In this document: positions 8,848-18,609 of the stretch, piece by piece
Layout: each line of letters opens with the position of its first letter
Position numbering within the stretch: the stretch's first letter is position 1
Assembly (NCBI RefSeq): GCF_000256565.1
Contig: NZ_AJHH01000242.1
Span: forward strand, 1-39,641
Direction of reading: 5' to 3'
From: Herbaspirillum lusitanum P6-12
GTDB lineage: Bacteria > Pseudomonadota > Gammaproteobacteria > Burkholderiales > Burkholderiaceae_D
DNA length: 39,641 nt
Position numbers and translations under genes: made by a program
The notes under the pieces: generated by a model
What the model was told of the DNA's origin: nothing
Databases searched by the model: none
The model's input: the letters and a program-made list of their open reading frames with translations, nothing else

Positions 8848-9696
8848 ATGGGCTACCAGGCACTGAAGACACCGTATCGACAACAATTCCTGCCGCGGCT
8901 GCTGCTCGCAGTGACCGCACTGGCGCTGACCGCCTGCGAAAGCGTGCAAACCACTCAGGGCGGCGCCGTCGGCGTGACGCGCACGCAAAGCATGGCCTTG
9001 TCCGCGCAGGAAATCGACAGCGCCGCCGTCAAGGAATACGCCCAGGTGCTCGACGAGCAAAGGAAGAAGGGCGCGCTGAATCAAAACGCCGCCCAGGTGC
9101 GCCGCGTGCGCGCCATTGCCGACCGGCTGATCCCGCAAACCGTGGCGTTCCGTCCCGACGCCGCCAAGTGGAAATGGGAAGTCAACGTCATCACCTCGCC
9201 GGAAGCCAACGCCTGGTGCATGCCCGGCGGCAAGATCGCCGTCTACACCGGCCTGATCGAAAAACTCAAGATCACCGACGACGAACTGGCCGCCGTGATG
9301 GGCCATGAAATTTCCCACGCCTTGCGCGAACACGCGCGCGAACGGGCTTCCGAGCAGGCCGTGACCGGCTCGCTGATTTCCATCGGCTCTTCGCTGCTCG
9401 GCGTCGGCGAACTCGGCCAGCAGGGTGCGCAGTACGCTTACATGGGCCTGATCGGCCTGCCGAATTCGCGCACACACGAAACCGAAGCCGACCGCATGGG
9501 CGTGGAACTCGCCGCCCGCGCCGGTTACGATCCGCGCGCTGCGATTTCCCTGTGGCAAAAAATGGGGCAGATTGGCGGCAGCGAACCGATGAAATTCATG
9601 TCCACGCATCCTTCGCGCGACGATCGCATCAGCGATCTGACCGTCTATTCGCAGCGGGTGATGCCGCTCTACGAGCAGAGCAAGAAAACGCGTTGA
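8848..9696 (+). CDS. M48 family metalloprotease, lipoprotein
   Basis: A 282-residue predicted lipoprotein: the signal ends in the lipobox LTAC (Cys at about residue 30). The M48 zinc motif is HEISH (His153-Glu-Ile-Ser-His157), with the third ligand in ETEAD (Glu213). MPGGKIAVYTGLIE before the motif and FMSTHPSRDDRI after it are typical. Relatives such as LoiP/BepA-type proteases act in periplasmic outer-membrane quality control; this single-domain form without TPRs resembles LoiP more. It is separated from aroC by 185 nt, and the next gene, leuC, has its own promoter-like element. Confidence 0.88.
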   Translation: MGYQALKTPYRQQFLPRLLLAVTALALTACESVQTTQGGAVGVTRTQSMALSAQEIDSAAVKEYAQVLDEQRKKGALNQNAAQVRRVRAIADRLIPQTVAFRPDAAKWKWEVNVITSPEANAWCMPGGKIAVYTGLIEKLKITDDELAAVMGHEISHALREHARERASEQAVTGSLISIGSSLLGVGELGQQGAQYAYMGLIGLPNSRTHETEADRMGVELAARAGYDPRAAISLWQKMGQIGGSEPMKFMSTHPSRDDRISDLTVYSQRVMPLYEQSKKTR

Positions 9697-9757
9697 CCGC
9701 AAAGCGTTGCCGAACGCGCGCCAAAACCACATTGCCGCCTCGGAAAAGGCGTGTTTA

Positions 9758-9766
9758 TGGCATAAT
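9758..9766 (+). promoter_or_regulatory. Extended -10 element upstream of leuC
   Basis: TGGCATAAT reads as an extended -10, with initiation expected near 9773. No good -35 box is visible at the usual distance. Confidence 0.45.
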
Positions 9767-9767
9767 C

Positions 9768-9799
9768 AAAGGCTCATTTCAACGACTTGCGTAGCCTTT
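9768..9799 (+). repeat. Inverted repeat in the leuC leader
   Basis: AAAGGCT (9768-9774) and AGCCTTT (9793-9799) form a perfect 7-nt inverted repeat with an 18-nt spacer, starting at the predicted transcription start. It could be an operator half-site pair or an mRNA hairpin. No Leu-rich leader peptide was seen. Confidence 0.35.
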
Positions 9800-9815
9800 A
9801 CACGCCCGCATCATC

Positions 9816-11216
9816 ATGCTCAAGACGCTATACGACAAACTTTGGGAATCTCACGTTGTTCATGCTGAACAAGACGGAACGGCCATTTTGTACATTGACC
9901 GTCACCTATTGCATGAAGTGACCAGCCCGCAAGCATTCGAAGGCCTCAAGCTGGCCGGTCGCCAGCCATGGCGCAATGCCGCCAATCTGGTGGTGGCCGA
10001 TCACAATGTGCCGACCACCAATCGCGCCAACGGCATCGCCGATCCGATCTCGCGTTTGCAGGTCGAGACGCTGGACGCCAACGCCAAGGAATACGGCCTG
10101 ACCTATTTCGGCATGAACGACAAGCGCCAGGGCATCGTGCACGTCATCGGGCCTGAGCAAGGTGCGACGCTGCCCGGCATGACCGTGGTCTGCGGCGACT
10201 CGCACACATCCACGCATGGCGCTTTCGCCTGTCTGGCGCACGGCATCGGCACCTCCGAAGTCGAGCATGTGCTGGCGACGCAAACGCTGCTGGCCAAGAA
10301 ATCCAAGTCCATGCTGGTCCAGGTCGACGGCGCCTTGCCGAACGGCGTGACGGCAAAAGACATCGTCCTGGCGGTGATCGGCAAGATCGGCACCGCCGGC
10401 GGCACCGGCTACGCCATCGAATTCGCCGGCTCGACCATGCGCGCGCTGACCATGGAAGGCCGTATGACGGTCTGCAACATGGCCATCGAAGCGGGTGCGC
10501 GCGCCGGCATGATCGCGGTCGACGACACCACGATCAACTATCTCAAGGGCCGGCCGTTCTCGCCTGCGGGTCCGCACTGGGAACGCGCCGTGAGTTACTG
10601 GCGTACGCTGCATTCCGACCCGGGCGCCAAGTTCGACATGGTCGTGACATTGAACGCCACGGAGATCAAGCCGCAAGTGACTTGGGGCACCTCGCCGGAA
10701 ATGGTGATCGCCATCGACAGCCGCGTGCCGGATCCGGACAAGGAAAAAGACGCCACCAAGCGCGACGGCATGGAAAAGGCCCTGGCCTACATGGCGTTGA
10801 AACCCAACACCCCGATCGAAGACATCCGCATCGACAAGGTGTTCATCGGTTCCTGCACCAACTCGCGCATCGAAGATTTGCGTGAAGCGGCGGCGGTGGT
10901 GCGCGGCAAGTTCCGCGCTTCCAACGTCAAGCTGGCGATGGTGGTGCCGGGCTCCGGCCTGGTCAAGGAACAGGCTGAACGCGAAGGCCTGGACAAGATT
11001 TTCCGCGATGCCGGTTTTGAATGGCGCGAGCCGGGCTGTTCGATGTGCCTGGCGATGAACGCCGACCGTCTGGAGCCGGGCGAGCGTTGCGCGTCGACGT
11101 CCAACCGCAACTTCGAAGGGCGTCAGGGCGCCGGCGGCCGTACTCACCTGGTGAGCCCGGCGATGGCTGCTGCTGCTGGTATCGCAGGACATTTCGTTGA
11201 CGTGCGTTCTTTATAA
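9816..11216 (+). CDS. leuC: 3-isopropylmalate dehydratase large subunit
   Basis: A 466-residue aconitase-family subunit that, with LeuD, isomerises 2-isopropylmalate to 3-isopropylmalate in leucine synthesis. The three [4Fe-4S] ligands are visible: Cys347 in GSCTNSR, and Cys408 and Cys411 in GCSMC, at nearly the same positions as in E. coli Leu[13 protein letters not shown] and [12 protein letters not shown] are also conserved. The length is full for the family. It heads the cluster leuC-entericidin-leuD-leuB-asd. Confidence 0.97.
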   Translation: MLKTLYDKLWESHVVHAEQDGTAILYIDRHLLHEVTSPQAFEGLKLAGRQPWRNAANLVVADHNVPTTNRANGIADPISRLQVETLDANAKEYGLTYFGMNDKRQGIVHVIGPEQGATLPGMTVVCGDSHTSTHGAFACLAHGIGTSEVEHVLATQTLLAKKSKSMLVQVDGALPNGVTAKDIVLAVIGKIGTAGGTGYAIEFAGSTMRALTMEGRMTVCNMAIEAGARAGMIAVDDTTINYLKGRPFSPAGPHWERAVSYWRTLHSDPGAKFDMVVTLNATEIKPQVTWGTSPEMVIAIDSRVPDPDKEKDATKRDGMEKALAYMALKPNTPIEDIRIDKVFIGSCTNSRIEDLREAAAVVRGKFRASNVKLAMVVPGSGLVKEQAEREGLDKIFRDAGFEWREPGCSMCLAMNADRLEPGERCASTSNRNFEGRQGAGGRTHLVSPAMAAAAGIAGHFVDVRSL

Positions 11217-11234
11217 AACTATCTTGGTGAAATC

Positions 11235-11366
11235 ATGAAAAAAATAATCGTTTTGACTGCACTGGCCGTGTCGTTCCTGACCTTGACTGCATGCAATACC
11301 GTGCGCGGATTCGGTGAAGACGTCTCGAAGGTCGGCGACAAGATGCAGGACGCCAGCAAGAAGTAA
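11235..11366 (+). CDS. Entericidin A/B family lipoprotein
   Basis: A 43-residue peptide starting at ATG 11235: a short basic start MKK, a hydrophobic stretch and the lipobox LTAC (Cys19), then NTVRGFGEDVSKVGDKMQDA and a Lys-Lys end. Length, lipobox and the G-D-V-x-K-x-G-D pattern are those of entericidins, small outer-membrane lipoproteins described in E. coli as a toxin/antidote pair (EcnB/EcnA). Only one copy is present. It starts 19 nt after the leuC stop, inside the leu cluster, so it is probably cotranscribed with it. Confidence 0.85.
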   Translation: MKKIIVLTALAVSFLTLTACNTVRGFGEDVSKVGDKMQDASKK

Positions 11367-11493
11367 TGATGCAGTGGTGGCGGCAGCCGGTGTGTCTGCA
11401 CCGCTGTTGCTGATTTGTTTTGTTGAAGAGATAAAAGAAATCGGCTGATCGGATTGCCGCATGGTGCGGCGATCCATCATCGATAAAAGTGCC

Positions 11494-12141
11494 ATGAATA
11501 AATTTATTGTCCATGATGGTCTGGTTGCTCCGCTTGATCGCGCCAACGTCGATACCGACGCGATCATTCCCAAGCAATTCCTGAAATCGATCCAACGCAG
11601 CGGCTTCGGTCCGAACCTGTTCGACGAATGGCGTTATCTGGATCATGGCGAGCCGGGCATGGACAATTCCAAGCGTCCGCTGAATCCTGATTTCGTGCTG
11701 AACCAGGCACGTTATCAAGGCGCATCGGTGCTGCTGGCGCGCAAGAATTTCGGTTGCGGCTCCTCGCGCGAACACGCGCCGTGGGCGCTTGATCAGTACG
11801 GCTTCCGTGCTGTGATCGCACCGAGCTTTGCCGATATTTTCTTTAATAATTGCTTCAAGAACGGCCTGTTGCCGATCGTGCTGCCGGAGCAGCAGATCGA
11901 CCGCCTGTTCGATGAAGTGAAGGCATTCCCGGGCTTCCGCCTGATCATTGACTTGGAAAAACAAGTCATTACTACCGCCAATGGCAGTCAGACTTATCCG
12001 TTTGAGGTCGGCGAATTCCGCAAGTATTGCTTGCTCAACGGCCTGGACGACATCGGTCTGACATTGCGCCAAGCGGACAAAATCCGCGCTTTTGAAGAGC
12101 GTCACCTGTTCGATCAACCTTGGCTGGCCAATACCATCTGA
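11494..12141 (+). CDS. leuD: 3-isopropylmalate dehydratase small subunit
   Basis: A 215-residue swivel-domain partner of LeuC. The motifs [20 protein letters not shown] near residue 10, [13 protein letters not shown] near 82 and [19 protein letters not shown] near 105 are diagnostic. The ATG at 11494 gives the standard [16 protein letters not shown] start; an in-frame ATG at 11461 would add 11 unlike residues. It lies 127 nt after the entericidin gene and 117 nt before leuB. Confidence 0.96.
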   Translation: MNKFIVHDGLVAPLDRANVDTDAIIPKQFLKSIQRSGFGPNLFDEWRYLDHGEPGMDNSKRPLNPDFVLNQARYQGASVLLARKNFGCGSSREHAPWALDQYGFRAVIAPSFADIFFNNCFKNGLLPIVLPEQQIDRLFDEVKAFPGFRLIIDLEKQVITTANGSQTYPFEVGEFRKYCLLNGLDDIGLTLRQADKIRAFEERHLFDQPWLANTI

Positions 12142-12258
12142 GCGTATCTGCAGGTTTCTGAAGTTTCCGATTAGCCGGATGTCCCATCGCACGGTCTCCT
12201 GGACCGGTGCAGGTGCGGCAGCCGGCGTTACCATTTTCCAAGACTAGAAGACGACGAC

Positions 12259-13329
12259 ATGAAGATTGCAATTTTGCCAGGCGATGGCATCGGTCCCGAG
12301 ATCATTGAACAAGCGGTGCGCGTGCTCAATACACTGGGCGAAAAGTTTGAGATGGAAACCGCGCCGGTCGGCGGCGCAGGCTACGAAGCACACGGCCATC
12401 CGCTGCCGGACGGCACGCTGAAGCTGGCCAAGGAATCCGATGCCATCCTGTTCGGCGCCGTCGGCGACTGGAAATACGACACGCTGGATCGCCCGCTGCG
12501 TCCTGAACAAGCCATCCTGGGCCTGCGCAAGCACCTGCAACTGTTCGCCAATTTCCGTCCGGCGATCTGTTATCCGGAACTCACCGGCGCTTCGTCGCTG
12601 AAGCCTGAACTGGTGGCGGGTCTGGACATCCTGATCGTGCGCGAACTGAACGGCGACATTTACTTCGGCCAACCGCGCGGCATGCGCGAAGCGCCGGACG
12701 GTCCGTTCAAGGGCGCCCGCGAAGGCTTCGATACCATGCGTTACAGCGAGCCTGAAATCCGCCGCATAGCCCACGTTGCCTTCCAGGCTGCGGCCAAGCG
12801 CGGCAATCGCCTGTGCAGCGTCGACAAGGCCAACGTGCTGGAGACCTTCCAGTTCTGGAAAGACATCGTCACCGACGTGCACAAGGAGTATCCGCAAGTC
12901 GAACTGACCCACATGTACGTGGACAATGCCGCCATGCAACTGGTCAAGGCACCGAAGAATTTCGACGTCATCGTGACCGGAAACATGTTCGGCGATATCT
13001 TGTCCGATGCGGCAGCCATGCTGACCGGTTCGATCGGCATGTTGCCGTCGGCCTCGCTGGACGCCAACAACAAGGGCCTGTACGAACCATCGCACGGTTC
13101 GGCGCCGGACATCGCCGGCAAGGGCATCGCCAATCCGCTGGCGACTATCCTGTCGGCAGCCATGATGCTGCGTTTCTCGCTGAACAAGGCGGAACAGGCG
13201 GACCGTATTGAAGCGGCGGTGAAGAAAGTCCTTGCGCAAGGCTATCGCACCGGCGATATTTATGAAGAGGGCACCACCAAGGTCGGCACCAAGGAAATGG
13301 GCGATGCAGTCGTCAAGGCATTGGGCTGA
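12259..13329 (+). CDS. leuB: 3-isopropylmalate dehydrogenase
   Basis: A 356-residue NAD-dependent enzyme that oxidises and decarboxylates 3-isopropylmalate to 2-oxoisocaproate. Visible are [11 protein letters not shown] at the N-terminus, the substrate-binding [35 protein letters not shown], the catalytic Lys-Asp region [14 protein letters not shown], the metal-binding [14 protein letters not shown] and [17 protein letters not shown]. The family length is complete. It ends 75 nt before asd in the same orientation. Confidence 0.97.
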   Translation: MKIAILPGDGIGPEIIEQAVRVLNTLGEKFEMETAPVGGAGYEAHGHPLPDGTLKLAKESDAILFGAVGDWKYDTLDRPLRPEQAILGLRKHLQLFANFRPAICYPELTGASSLKPELVAGLDILIVRELNGDIYFGQPRGMREAPDGPFKGAREGFDTMRYSEPEIRRIAHVAFQAAAKRGNRLCSVDKANVLETFQFWKDIVTDVHKEYPQVELTHMYVDNAAMQLVKAPKNFDVIVTGNMFGDILSDAAAMLTGSIGMLPSASLDANNKGLYEPSHGSAPDIAGKGIANPLATILSAAMMLRFSLNKAEQADRIEAAVKKVLAQGYRTGDIYEEGTTKVGTKEMGDAVVKALG

Positions 13330-13407
13330 GTTCTGGGTTGATCGCGGTAGTGGTTTTTTTAACGTTGTAGTTCATTGATTATGGAAGTTCATAAATAGGG
13401 AAAGATG

Positions 13408-14514
13408 ATGAAACTGGTTGGTTTGGTAGGCTGGCGTGGAATGGTGGGTTCGGTCCTGATGCAACGCATGCAGGACGAGGGTGATTTCGATCACATCGAA
13501 CCGGTATTTTTTTCGACCTCGAATGCAGGCGGTAAAGCACCGTCGTTCGCCAAAACGGCAACGACGCTGAAAGACGCCAACAGCATTGACGAGCTGAAAA
13601 AATGCGACATCATTATTACCGCGCAAGGCGGCGACTACACCACCGAGATCTTCCCCAAGCTGCGCGCAGCCGGCTGGAACGGTTTCTGGATCGATGCGGC
13701 GTCGACCCTGCGCATGAAGGACGATGCCGTGATCGTGCTCGATCCGGTCAATGACAACGTCATCCGCGACGCGCTGGCCAAGGGCGTCAAGAACTACATC
13801 GGCGGCAATTGCACCAACTCCATCTTGCTGATGGGCGTGGGCGGCCTGTTCAAGGAAGGTCTGGTCGAGTGGGTCAGTTCCATGACCTATCAGGCGGCTT
13901 CCGGCGGCGGCGCCAACCACATGCGCGAGCTGTTGAAGGGCATGGGCGTGATCAGCGCTGCCGTGACCGATGAGCTGGCGACGCCGTCGTCGGCGATTCT
14001 GGATATCGACCGCGTGGTTGCCAAGACCATCCGCGAAGACGTGCCGACCGAGTATTTCGGCGCGCCGCTGGCCGGCGGCCTGATCCCGTGGATCGACGCG
14101 CAGCTGGAAAACGGCCAGTCCAAGGAAGAGTGGAAGGGCCAGGCCGAAGTCAACAAGATCCTCGGCAACGACAAGCCGATTCCTGTCGACGGCCTGTGCG
14201 TGCGCATCGGCGCGATGCGTTGCCACAGCCTGGCATTGACCATCAAGCTCAAGCGCGATCTGCCGCTGTCCGAGATCGAATCCATCATCCGTGCGGGCAA
14301 CCAGTGGGTGAAATGGGTGCCGAACGACCGCGCCATCACGGTCAAGGAATTGACTCCGGCATCGATCACCGGCAGCCTGGAAATCGGCGTCGGCCGCGTG
14401 CGCAAGCTGAACCAGGGGCCGGAATACATTTCCGCGTTCGTGATCGGTGATCAGTTGCTGTGGGGCGCGGCCGAACCGCTTCGTCGCATGCTGCGCATCA
14501 TCCTTGGAAAATAA
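13408..14514 (+). CDS. asd: Aspartate-semialdehyde dehydrogenase
   Basis: A 368-residue NADPH enzyme that turns aspartyl phosphate into aspartate semialdehyde, the branch point to Lys/diaminopimelate, Met and Thr. The N-terminal [18 protein letters not shown] binds NADP, GGNCTNS carries the catalytic Cys135, and the active-site His lies in [15 protein letters not shown]. Two adjacent ATGs (13405, 13408) are possible; the second gives the usual [12 protein letters not shown] start and a better distance to GGGAAAG. A strong terminator follows at 14567. Confidence 0.97.
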   Translation: MKLVGLVGWRGMVGSVLMQRMQDEGDFDHIEPVFFSTSNAGGKAPSFAKTATTLKDANSIDELKKCDIIITAQGGDYTTEIFPKLRAAGWNGFWIDAASTLRMKDDAVIVLDPVNDNVIRDALAKGVKNYIGGNCTNSILLMGVGGLFKEGLVEWVSSMTYQAASGGGANHMRELLKGMGVISAAVTDELATPSSAILDIDRVVAKTIREDVPTEYFGAPLAGGLIPWIDAQLENGQSKEEWKGQAEVNKILGNDKPIPVDGLCVRIGAMRCHSLALTIKLKRDLPLSEIESIIRAGNQWVKWVPNDRAITVKELTPASITGSLEIGVGRVRKLNQGPEYISAFVIGDQLLWGAAEPLRRMLRIILGK

Positions 14515-14566
14515 TTGATGACGAGACGTGGGGTTTTCTCCCGTTTCGTTGTCAATTTGCAACGCT

Positions 14567-14608
14567 AACCCGTCAAACATTCCGTACCCGGAATGTTGGC
14601 GGGTTTTG
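14567..14608 (+). terminator. Intrinsic terminator after asd
   Basis: A long stem, AACCCGTC(A)AACATTCC paired with GGAATGTTGGCGGGTT (one bulge), is followed by TTTT. Its end runs into the TTGACC proposed as the -35 box of fimV. Confidence 0.8.
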
Positions 14609-14633
14609 ACCATCTTGAGAACTTGGTTACACT
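14606..14633 (+). promoter_or_regulatory. Candidate sigma-70 promoter for fimV
   Basis: TTGACC (14606-14611), a 16-nt spacer and TACACT (14628-14633). Initiation near 14640 would leave a leader of about 175 nt before fimV. The rest of the 14640-14816 interval is AT-richer than its surroundings and shows no gene. Confidence 0.45.
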
Positions 14634-14816
14634 TGCAGGCCTAAGTTCTTGATGATATGTTGAAAATCAGAATTTATCTCATCCACGTCAATAAACTGAT
14701 CGTCGCAACAGGGCTGGTCAAATCCATTGCTTAGTGGCAATTTGGAGGACTTTCGTTGACCTGTCGAATTTTTACTTGTCATTGATGAAATAAACTTTGG
14801 TCTTCAGGCCTTCTTT

Positions 14817-17510
14817 ATGGAACGTCTACCTCACCATACAAACATGCCTCTACATACTGATAACAAGTTTCCGCTGTCCCGCCTGAAAAAACTGAGCGCC
14901 GCCGTTACCCTGGCAGTCATCCTGCCGATGGGAGCGCATGCCGCCGGGCTCGGCAAGCTGACCGTCTTGTCGGCGCTGGGCCAGCCGCTGCGCGCGGAAA
15001 TCGAGCTGACTTCAGTATCGAAAGAGGAGGAAGGCTCGCTGGTGGCCCGCCTTGCGCCGGCCGACGCTTTCCGCAAGGCCAACATCGATTTCAATCCGGT
15101 ATTGTCGTCGCTGCGTTTTTCCGTCGAACAGCGTCAGGGCCGGCAACTGGTCCGCATCAGTTCTGCGCAGGCGCTCAACGAGCCCTTCGTCGATCTGCTG
15201 CTGGAATTGAGCGGCGGCGGCACGCGCCTTGTGCGCGAGTACACCTTCCTGCTCGACCCGCCTGACATGCGCAAGCCGCAGGCTGCGCAATCCGCGCCGG
15301 CAACGCCGCCTGCAGCAGCGCCTGCTGTCGCGAAACCTGCTGCGGTTGCTGCCACTACCGCTACGCCAGTCGCAAAACCTGCACCGGCTGCAGCACCGGC
15401 GACAGCGTCGTCTGCAGCAACCAACAACAGCGACGACGAGCCGGTGTCGAGCATCGTCACCAAATCCGCACCTTCGCCGCTGGCTGAAGAAATCATCCGC
15501 AACGGCCGCAGCAGCGAGCAGGGTGGCTTGACCAACGCGCCGGTGCCTGCGGCCGTGGCTGCCAGAACCGTACCTCAGCCCGCTGCCGCCAAGTCCGAAG
15601 AAACCGCTCCTGCAGCTACCGGCAAGCGAGGCAAGGGCGCCGCAGCTAATGCCGCAGCCAAGCCTGAAGGCAAGGCAGGCGACAAGACTTATCGCGTCAA
15701 GGAAGGCGACACGCTGGCGGACATCGCCAATCGCACCAAAGACAACACCGTGTCGTTGGATCAGATGCTGATCGCGTTGTACCGCGCCAATCCCGACGCC
15801 TTCATCGGCGACAACATCAATCGCCTGCGTGCAGGCCGCGTGTTGTCGGTGCCGGATGCCGCCGCCGCCGGTGCGGTCGACAAGGGCGAAGCGCGCAGCA
15901 CCGTGGTGGCGCAGGCGCAGGATTTCAACGCTTACCGCAACAAGCTGGCAGGCCAGGTCGCCAGCGGTCCGGCCCGCAAGGCCAACGACGCCAGGCAAAG
16001 CGGCGGCGGTAAAGTAACTGCGCGCGTGGAAGAAAAATCTTCCACCAACGAAGCCCGCGACCGCTTGCAATTGTCGAAGGCCGGCGCGGGAGCGAAAGAT
16101 CGCGCCGCCGCTGAAAAAGCTGCGGCCGAAGACAAGATTGCAGCAGACAAGGCGATCGCCGAAGCCAATGATCGCGTCAAGGCGCTGGAGAAGAACGTCA
16201 GCGATTTGCAGAAGCTGCTGGAAATCAAGAACAAGACGCTGGCCGAAATGAGCGAGCAGCAGAAGGCCGCCGCCAAGCCGGAAACTCCGGCCGCCGCACC
16301 TGCAGCTGCGGAAGTGAAGCCGGAAGAAAAGCCGGTCGAAGCCAAGCCGGCTGAAGCAACACCTGCACCGGCGCCCGAGCCTGCCAAGCCTGAAGCGACA
16401 CCTGCTCCCGCAGCCGCTCCGGCCGAAGCAAAGCCCAAAGTCGCCGTGGTCCCCGGCCCGGTCGCGACCGCCAGCTTCTTTGATCGTATCCAGGACAATC
16501 CTTTCGTGTTGCCGGGCGCCGGTACGCTGGTCGCCTTGCTGGCGGCGTGGGGCGTCGTGCGCGTGCGCAACAACAAGAAGAAGGCTGCCGCGGCGGCAGC
16601 AGGCGATCCCGAACAGGAGGATGAGCCGGCGGCGTCGCCCAAGGAAACGCCACCGGCGGTTGAAGCCGCAGCTGTAGCGGCGGCGGCAGTTGCTGCGGAA
16701 GCGGAAAAGCCCGCTCCCGAACCGGTTGCCGTGGTTGAAGAGCCAGCTGCAACTCCGGTCGCCGAAGCGCCCGAAGTCGAGGCCGTCGATCCGATCGAAG
16801 AGGCTGACATGTACATTTCCTTCGGCCGCGAAGAACAGGCTGAAGACATTCTGCAACTGGCGCTGAAATCCGATCCGAACCGGCAGGCAATCCGCAACAA
16901 GCTGCTGGAAATCTATGCGAAGCGCCAGGACGTCGATGCCTTCAACGACGTGGCCAAGGAGTTGCATGCCGGCACCGGCGGCATCGGCGAAGAGTGGGAG
17001 AAGGCGGCGGCCCTGGGCATCGTGCTTGATCCGACCAATCCGCTGTATGGCGCCGTCATCGAGGAAGAAGAGATCGCACCTGCGGAAGAACCGGCTCCCG
17101 CCGAGCCGGAACCCGACCAGGGCCTGGAATTCGACCTGGACGATTTCAAGGGCGCGGAAATCCAGCCGGGCGCCACGCCGCCGACTGACATCGGTAGCAA
17201 AATCGATTTCGACCTCGAACTCGACAGCGGCGCCAAGCCGGCAGAAGAGGACGCACAGAAGCCGGCCGCGCCTGCGCTCAACGACATCGACCTGGACTTG
17301 CCGCCACCTGAAACACCGAAGCCGGTCGACGTGCTGGAAGACGACGAATCCGCTTTCACCGCCGAAATGTCGACCAAGCTCGACCTGGCTGCTGCCTACC
17401 AGGAAATCGGCGACAAGGAAGGCGCTCGCGAATTGCTCGAGGAAGTCATCCGCGGCGGCAACGACGCCCAGATATCGCGCGCCCGCGACATGCTGTCCAA
17501 GCTGTCCTGA
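14817..17510 (+). CDS. fimV: FimV family polar scaffold / peptidoglycan-binding protein
   Basis: An 897-residue protein with the full FimV layout. A signal peptide ends about residue 42 (MGAHAAGLG). The FimV N-terminal domain starts GLGKLTVLSALGQPLRAEIE. An Ala/Pro/Lys-rich linker follows, then a LysM domain at about 289-340 (YRVKEGDTLADIANRTKDN), a coiled coil at about 430-490, a single membrane helix at about 562-585, and an acidic cytoplasmic part with a TPR-like unit (YISFGREEQAEDILQLALKS, near 661). The FimV C-terminal domain lies at 850-897 (TKLDLAAAYQEIGDKEGARE). FimV proteins organise type IV pilus secretins and polar complexes. The start could also be ATG 14844. The repetitive linker produces very long spurious ORFs on the other strand. 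Confidence 0.93.
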   Translation: MERLPHHTNMPLHTDNKFPLSRLKKLSAAVTLAVILPMGAHAAGLGKLTVLSALGQPLRAEIELTSVSKEEEGSLVARLAPADAFRKANIDFNPVLSSLRFSVEQRQGRQLVRISSAQALNEPFVDLLLELSGGGTRLVREYTFLLDPPDMRKPQAAQSAPATPPAAAPAVAKPAAVAATTATPVAKPAPAAAPATASSAATNNSDDEPVSSIVTKSAPSPLAEEIIRNGRSSEQGGLTNAPVPAAVAARTVPQPAAAKSEETAPAATGKRGKGAAANAAAKPEGKAGDKTYRVKEGDTLADIANRTKDNTVSLDQMLIALYRANPDAFIGDNINRLRAGRVLSVPDAAAAGAVDKGEARSTVVAQAQDFNAYRNKLAGQVASGPARKANDARQSGGGKVTARVEEKSSTNEARDRLQLSKAGAGAKDRAAAEKAAAEDKIAADKAIAEANDRVKALEKNVSDLQKLLEIKNKTLAEMSEQQKAAAKPETPAAAPAAAEVKPEEKPVEAKPAEATPAPAPEPAKPEATPAPAAAPAEAKPKVAVVPGPVATASFFDRIQDNPFVLPGAGTLVALLAAWGVVRVRNNKKKAAAAAAGDPEQEDEPAASPKETPPAVEAAAVAAAAVAAEAEKPAPEPVAVVEEPAATPVAEAPEVEAVDPIEEADMYISFGREEQAEDILQLALKSDPNRQAIRNKLLEIYAKRQDVDAFNDVAKELHAGTGGIGEEWEKAAALGIVLDPTNPLYGAVIEEEEIAPAEEPAPAEPEPDQGLEFDLDDFKGAEIQPGATPPTDIGSKIDFDLELDSGAKPAEEDAQKPAAPALNDIDLDLPPPETPKPVDVLEDDESAFTAEMSTKLDLAAAYQEIGDKEGARELLEEVIRGGNDAQISRARDMLSKLS

Positions 17511-17543
17511 GCGTAGCGGGCCGTATGTCTGGAAACGGACGAG

Positions 17544-17571
17544 ACGGGCGCCGGCAGCGGCGCCCGTTTGC
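17544..17571 (+). terminator. GC-rich terminator-like hairpin after fimV
   Basis: Perfect stem ACGGGCGCCG / CGGCGCCCGT with a GCAG loop, followed by only a short T stretch. Plausible but weak in its T-run. Confidence 0.6.
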
Positions 17572-17655
17572 ATTTGTTGAGTTGTTGAACCTGCATTTAA
17601 ATTCATTGAACCGGGCAGCGTGCTGCAAAGCGACTGCTGCAACTTGTTGACTGCC

Positions 17656-18543
17656 GTGACCGAACCATCCCTTCCTGCCGAAAACATTGCCGCCGACGCG
17701 CAGTCGCGTCCATTGCCCGCTTTGCATCGCGTCGTGCTCGGCATTCAGTACGACGGCAACTCGTGGCAGGGCTGGCAGACCCAGCCGCACGGGCTGACCG
17801 TGCAGGACAAGCTGGAAGCCGCGCTCAAGAAATTCACGTTGACCGACATCGATACCACCTGCGCGGGTCGCACCGATTCCGGCGTGCATGCGCTGGAACA
17901 GGTGGTGCATTTCGACACCGTCATTGCCCGCGAAACAGCCTCGTGGGTGCGCGGCGTGAACGCCTTCCTGCCGCCTTCGATCGCCGTGCGCTGGGCCTGC
18001 GAAGTAGCGCTGGAAGAAGCATCCGGACTCAATCCGGGCGAGCGCGAAGACGGCTTCCACGCCCGCTTCAGCGCCACCGCGCGCACCTATCACTATGTCT
18101 TGTACAACCACCCGGTGCGTTCGCCGCTGCTGGCGGGCAAGGCCGGCTGGACTTTCCGTCCGCTCGACGTCGGCCTGATGCAGCAAGGCGCGGATCACCT
18201 GATCGGCATGCATGATTTTTCGAGTTTCCGCGCGGTCGAATGCCAGGCCAGGTCGCCGGTGCGCACGATGGAATCACTGCAAGTGCGTCGTCACGGCGAC
18301 ATGATCGTCTTCACGCTCAAGGCCAATGCCTTCCTGCACCACATGGTGCGCAACATCGTCGGTTCGCTGATCTATGTCGGCAACGGCAGGCAGCCGCCGC
18401 AATGGATTGCCGAAGTGCTGGCGCAAAAGGACCGCGGTTGCGCTGCGCCGACCTTCATGCCGGATGGCCTCTATCTCGCCAAAGTCGACTATCCTGCGCG
18501 CTGGCAACTGCCGCAGGAAGCCGCCGCCTGGCCCTGGCTGTAG
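17656..18543 (+). CDS. truA: tRNA pseudouridine(38-40) synthase
   Basis: TruA modifies U38-U40 in the tRNA anticodon arm. Family motifs: [19 protein letters not shown] at the N-terminal core, [18 protein letters not shown] with the catalytic Asp (codon at 17875), [16 protein letters not shown], and [13 protein letters not shown] near the C-terminus. The start is uncertain: GTG 17656 (VTEPSLPAE) is preferred because homology begins only around 17716, but an in-frame GTG at 17620 is also open. It sits between fimV and trpF, as is usual in Burkholderiales. Confidence 0.94.
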   Translation: MTEPSLPAENIAADAQSRPLPALHRVVLGIQYDGNSWQGWQTQPHGLTVQDKLEAALKKFTLTDIDTTCAGRTDSGVHALEQVVHFDTVIARETASWVRGVNAFLPPSIAVRWACEVALEEASGLNPGEREDGFHARFSATARTYHYVLYNHPVRSPLLAGKAGWTFRPLDVGLMQQGADHLIGMHDFSSFRAVECQARSPVRTMESLQVRRHGDMIVFTLKANAFLHHMVRNIVGSLIYVGNGRQPPQWIAEVLAQKDRGCAAPTFMPDGLYLAKVDYPARWQLPQEAAAWPWL

Positions 18544-18609
18544 CCGGCTGGCCCAATCGGTTAGACTAGGCGTCTTGTTATCCTTCGCTCCCGCTCTCAT
18601 TTAGTGATC

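Noticed and set aside
9697-9815. A leader-peptide attenuator before leuC
   Set aside because: No short ORF rich in Leu codons and no terminator/antiterminator pair could be recognised.
15012-17744. A 910-codon open frame on the minus strand across fimV
   Set aside because: It mirrors the GC-rich, repetitive fimV coding frame, has no family-like sequence, and contradicts clear FimV, LysM and C-terminal domains on the plus strand.
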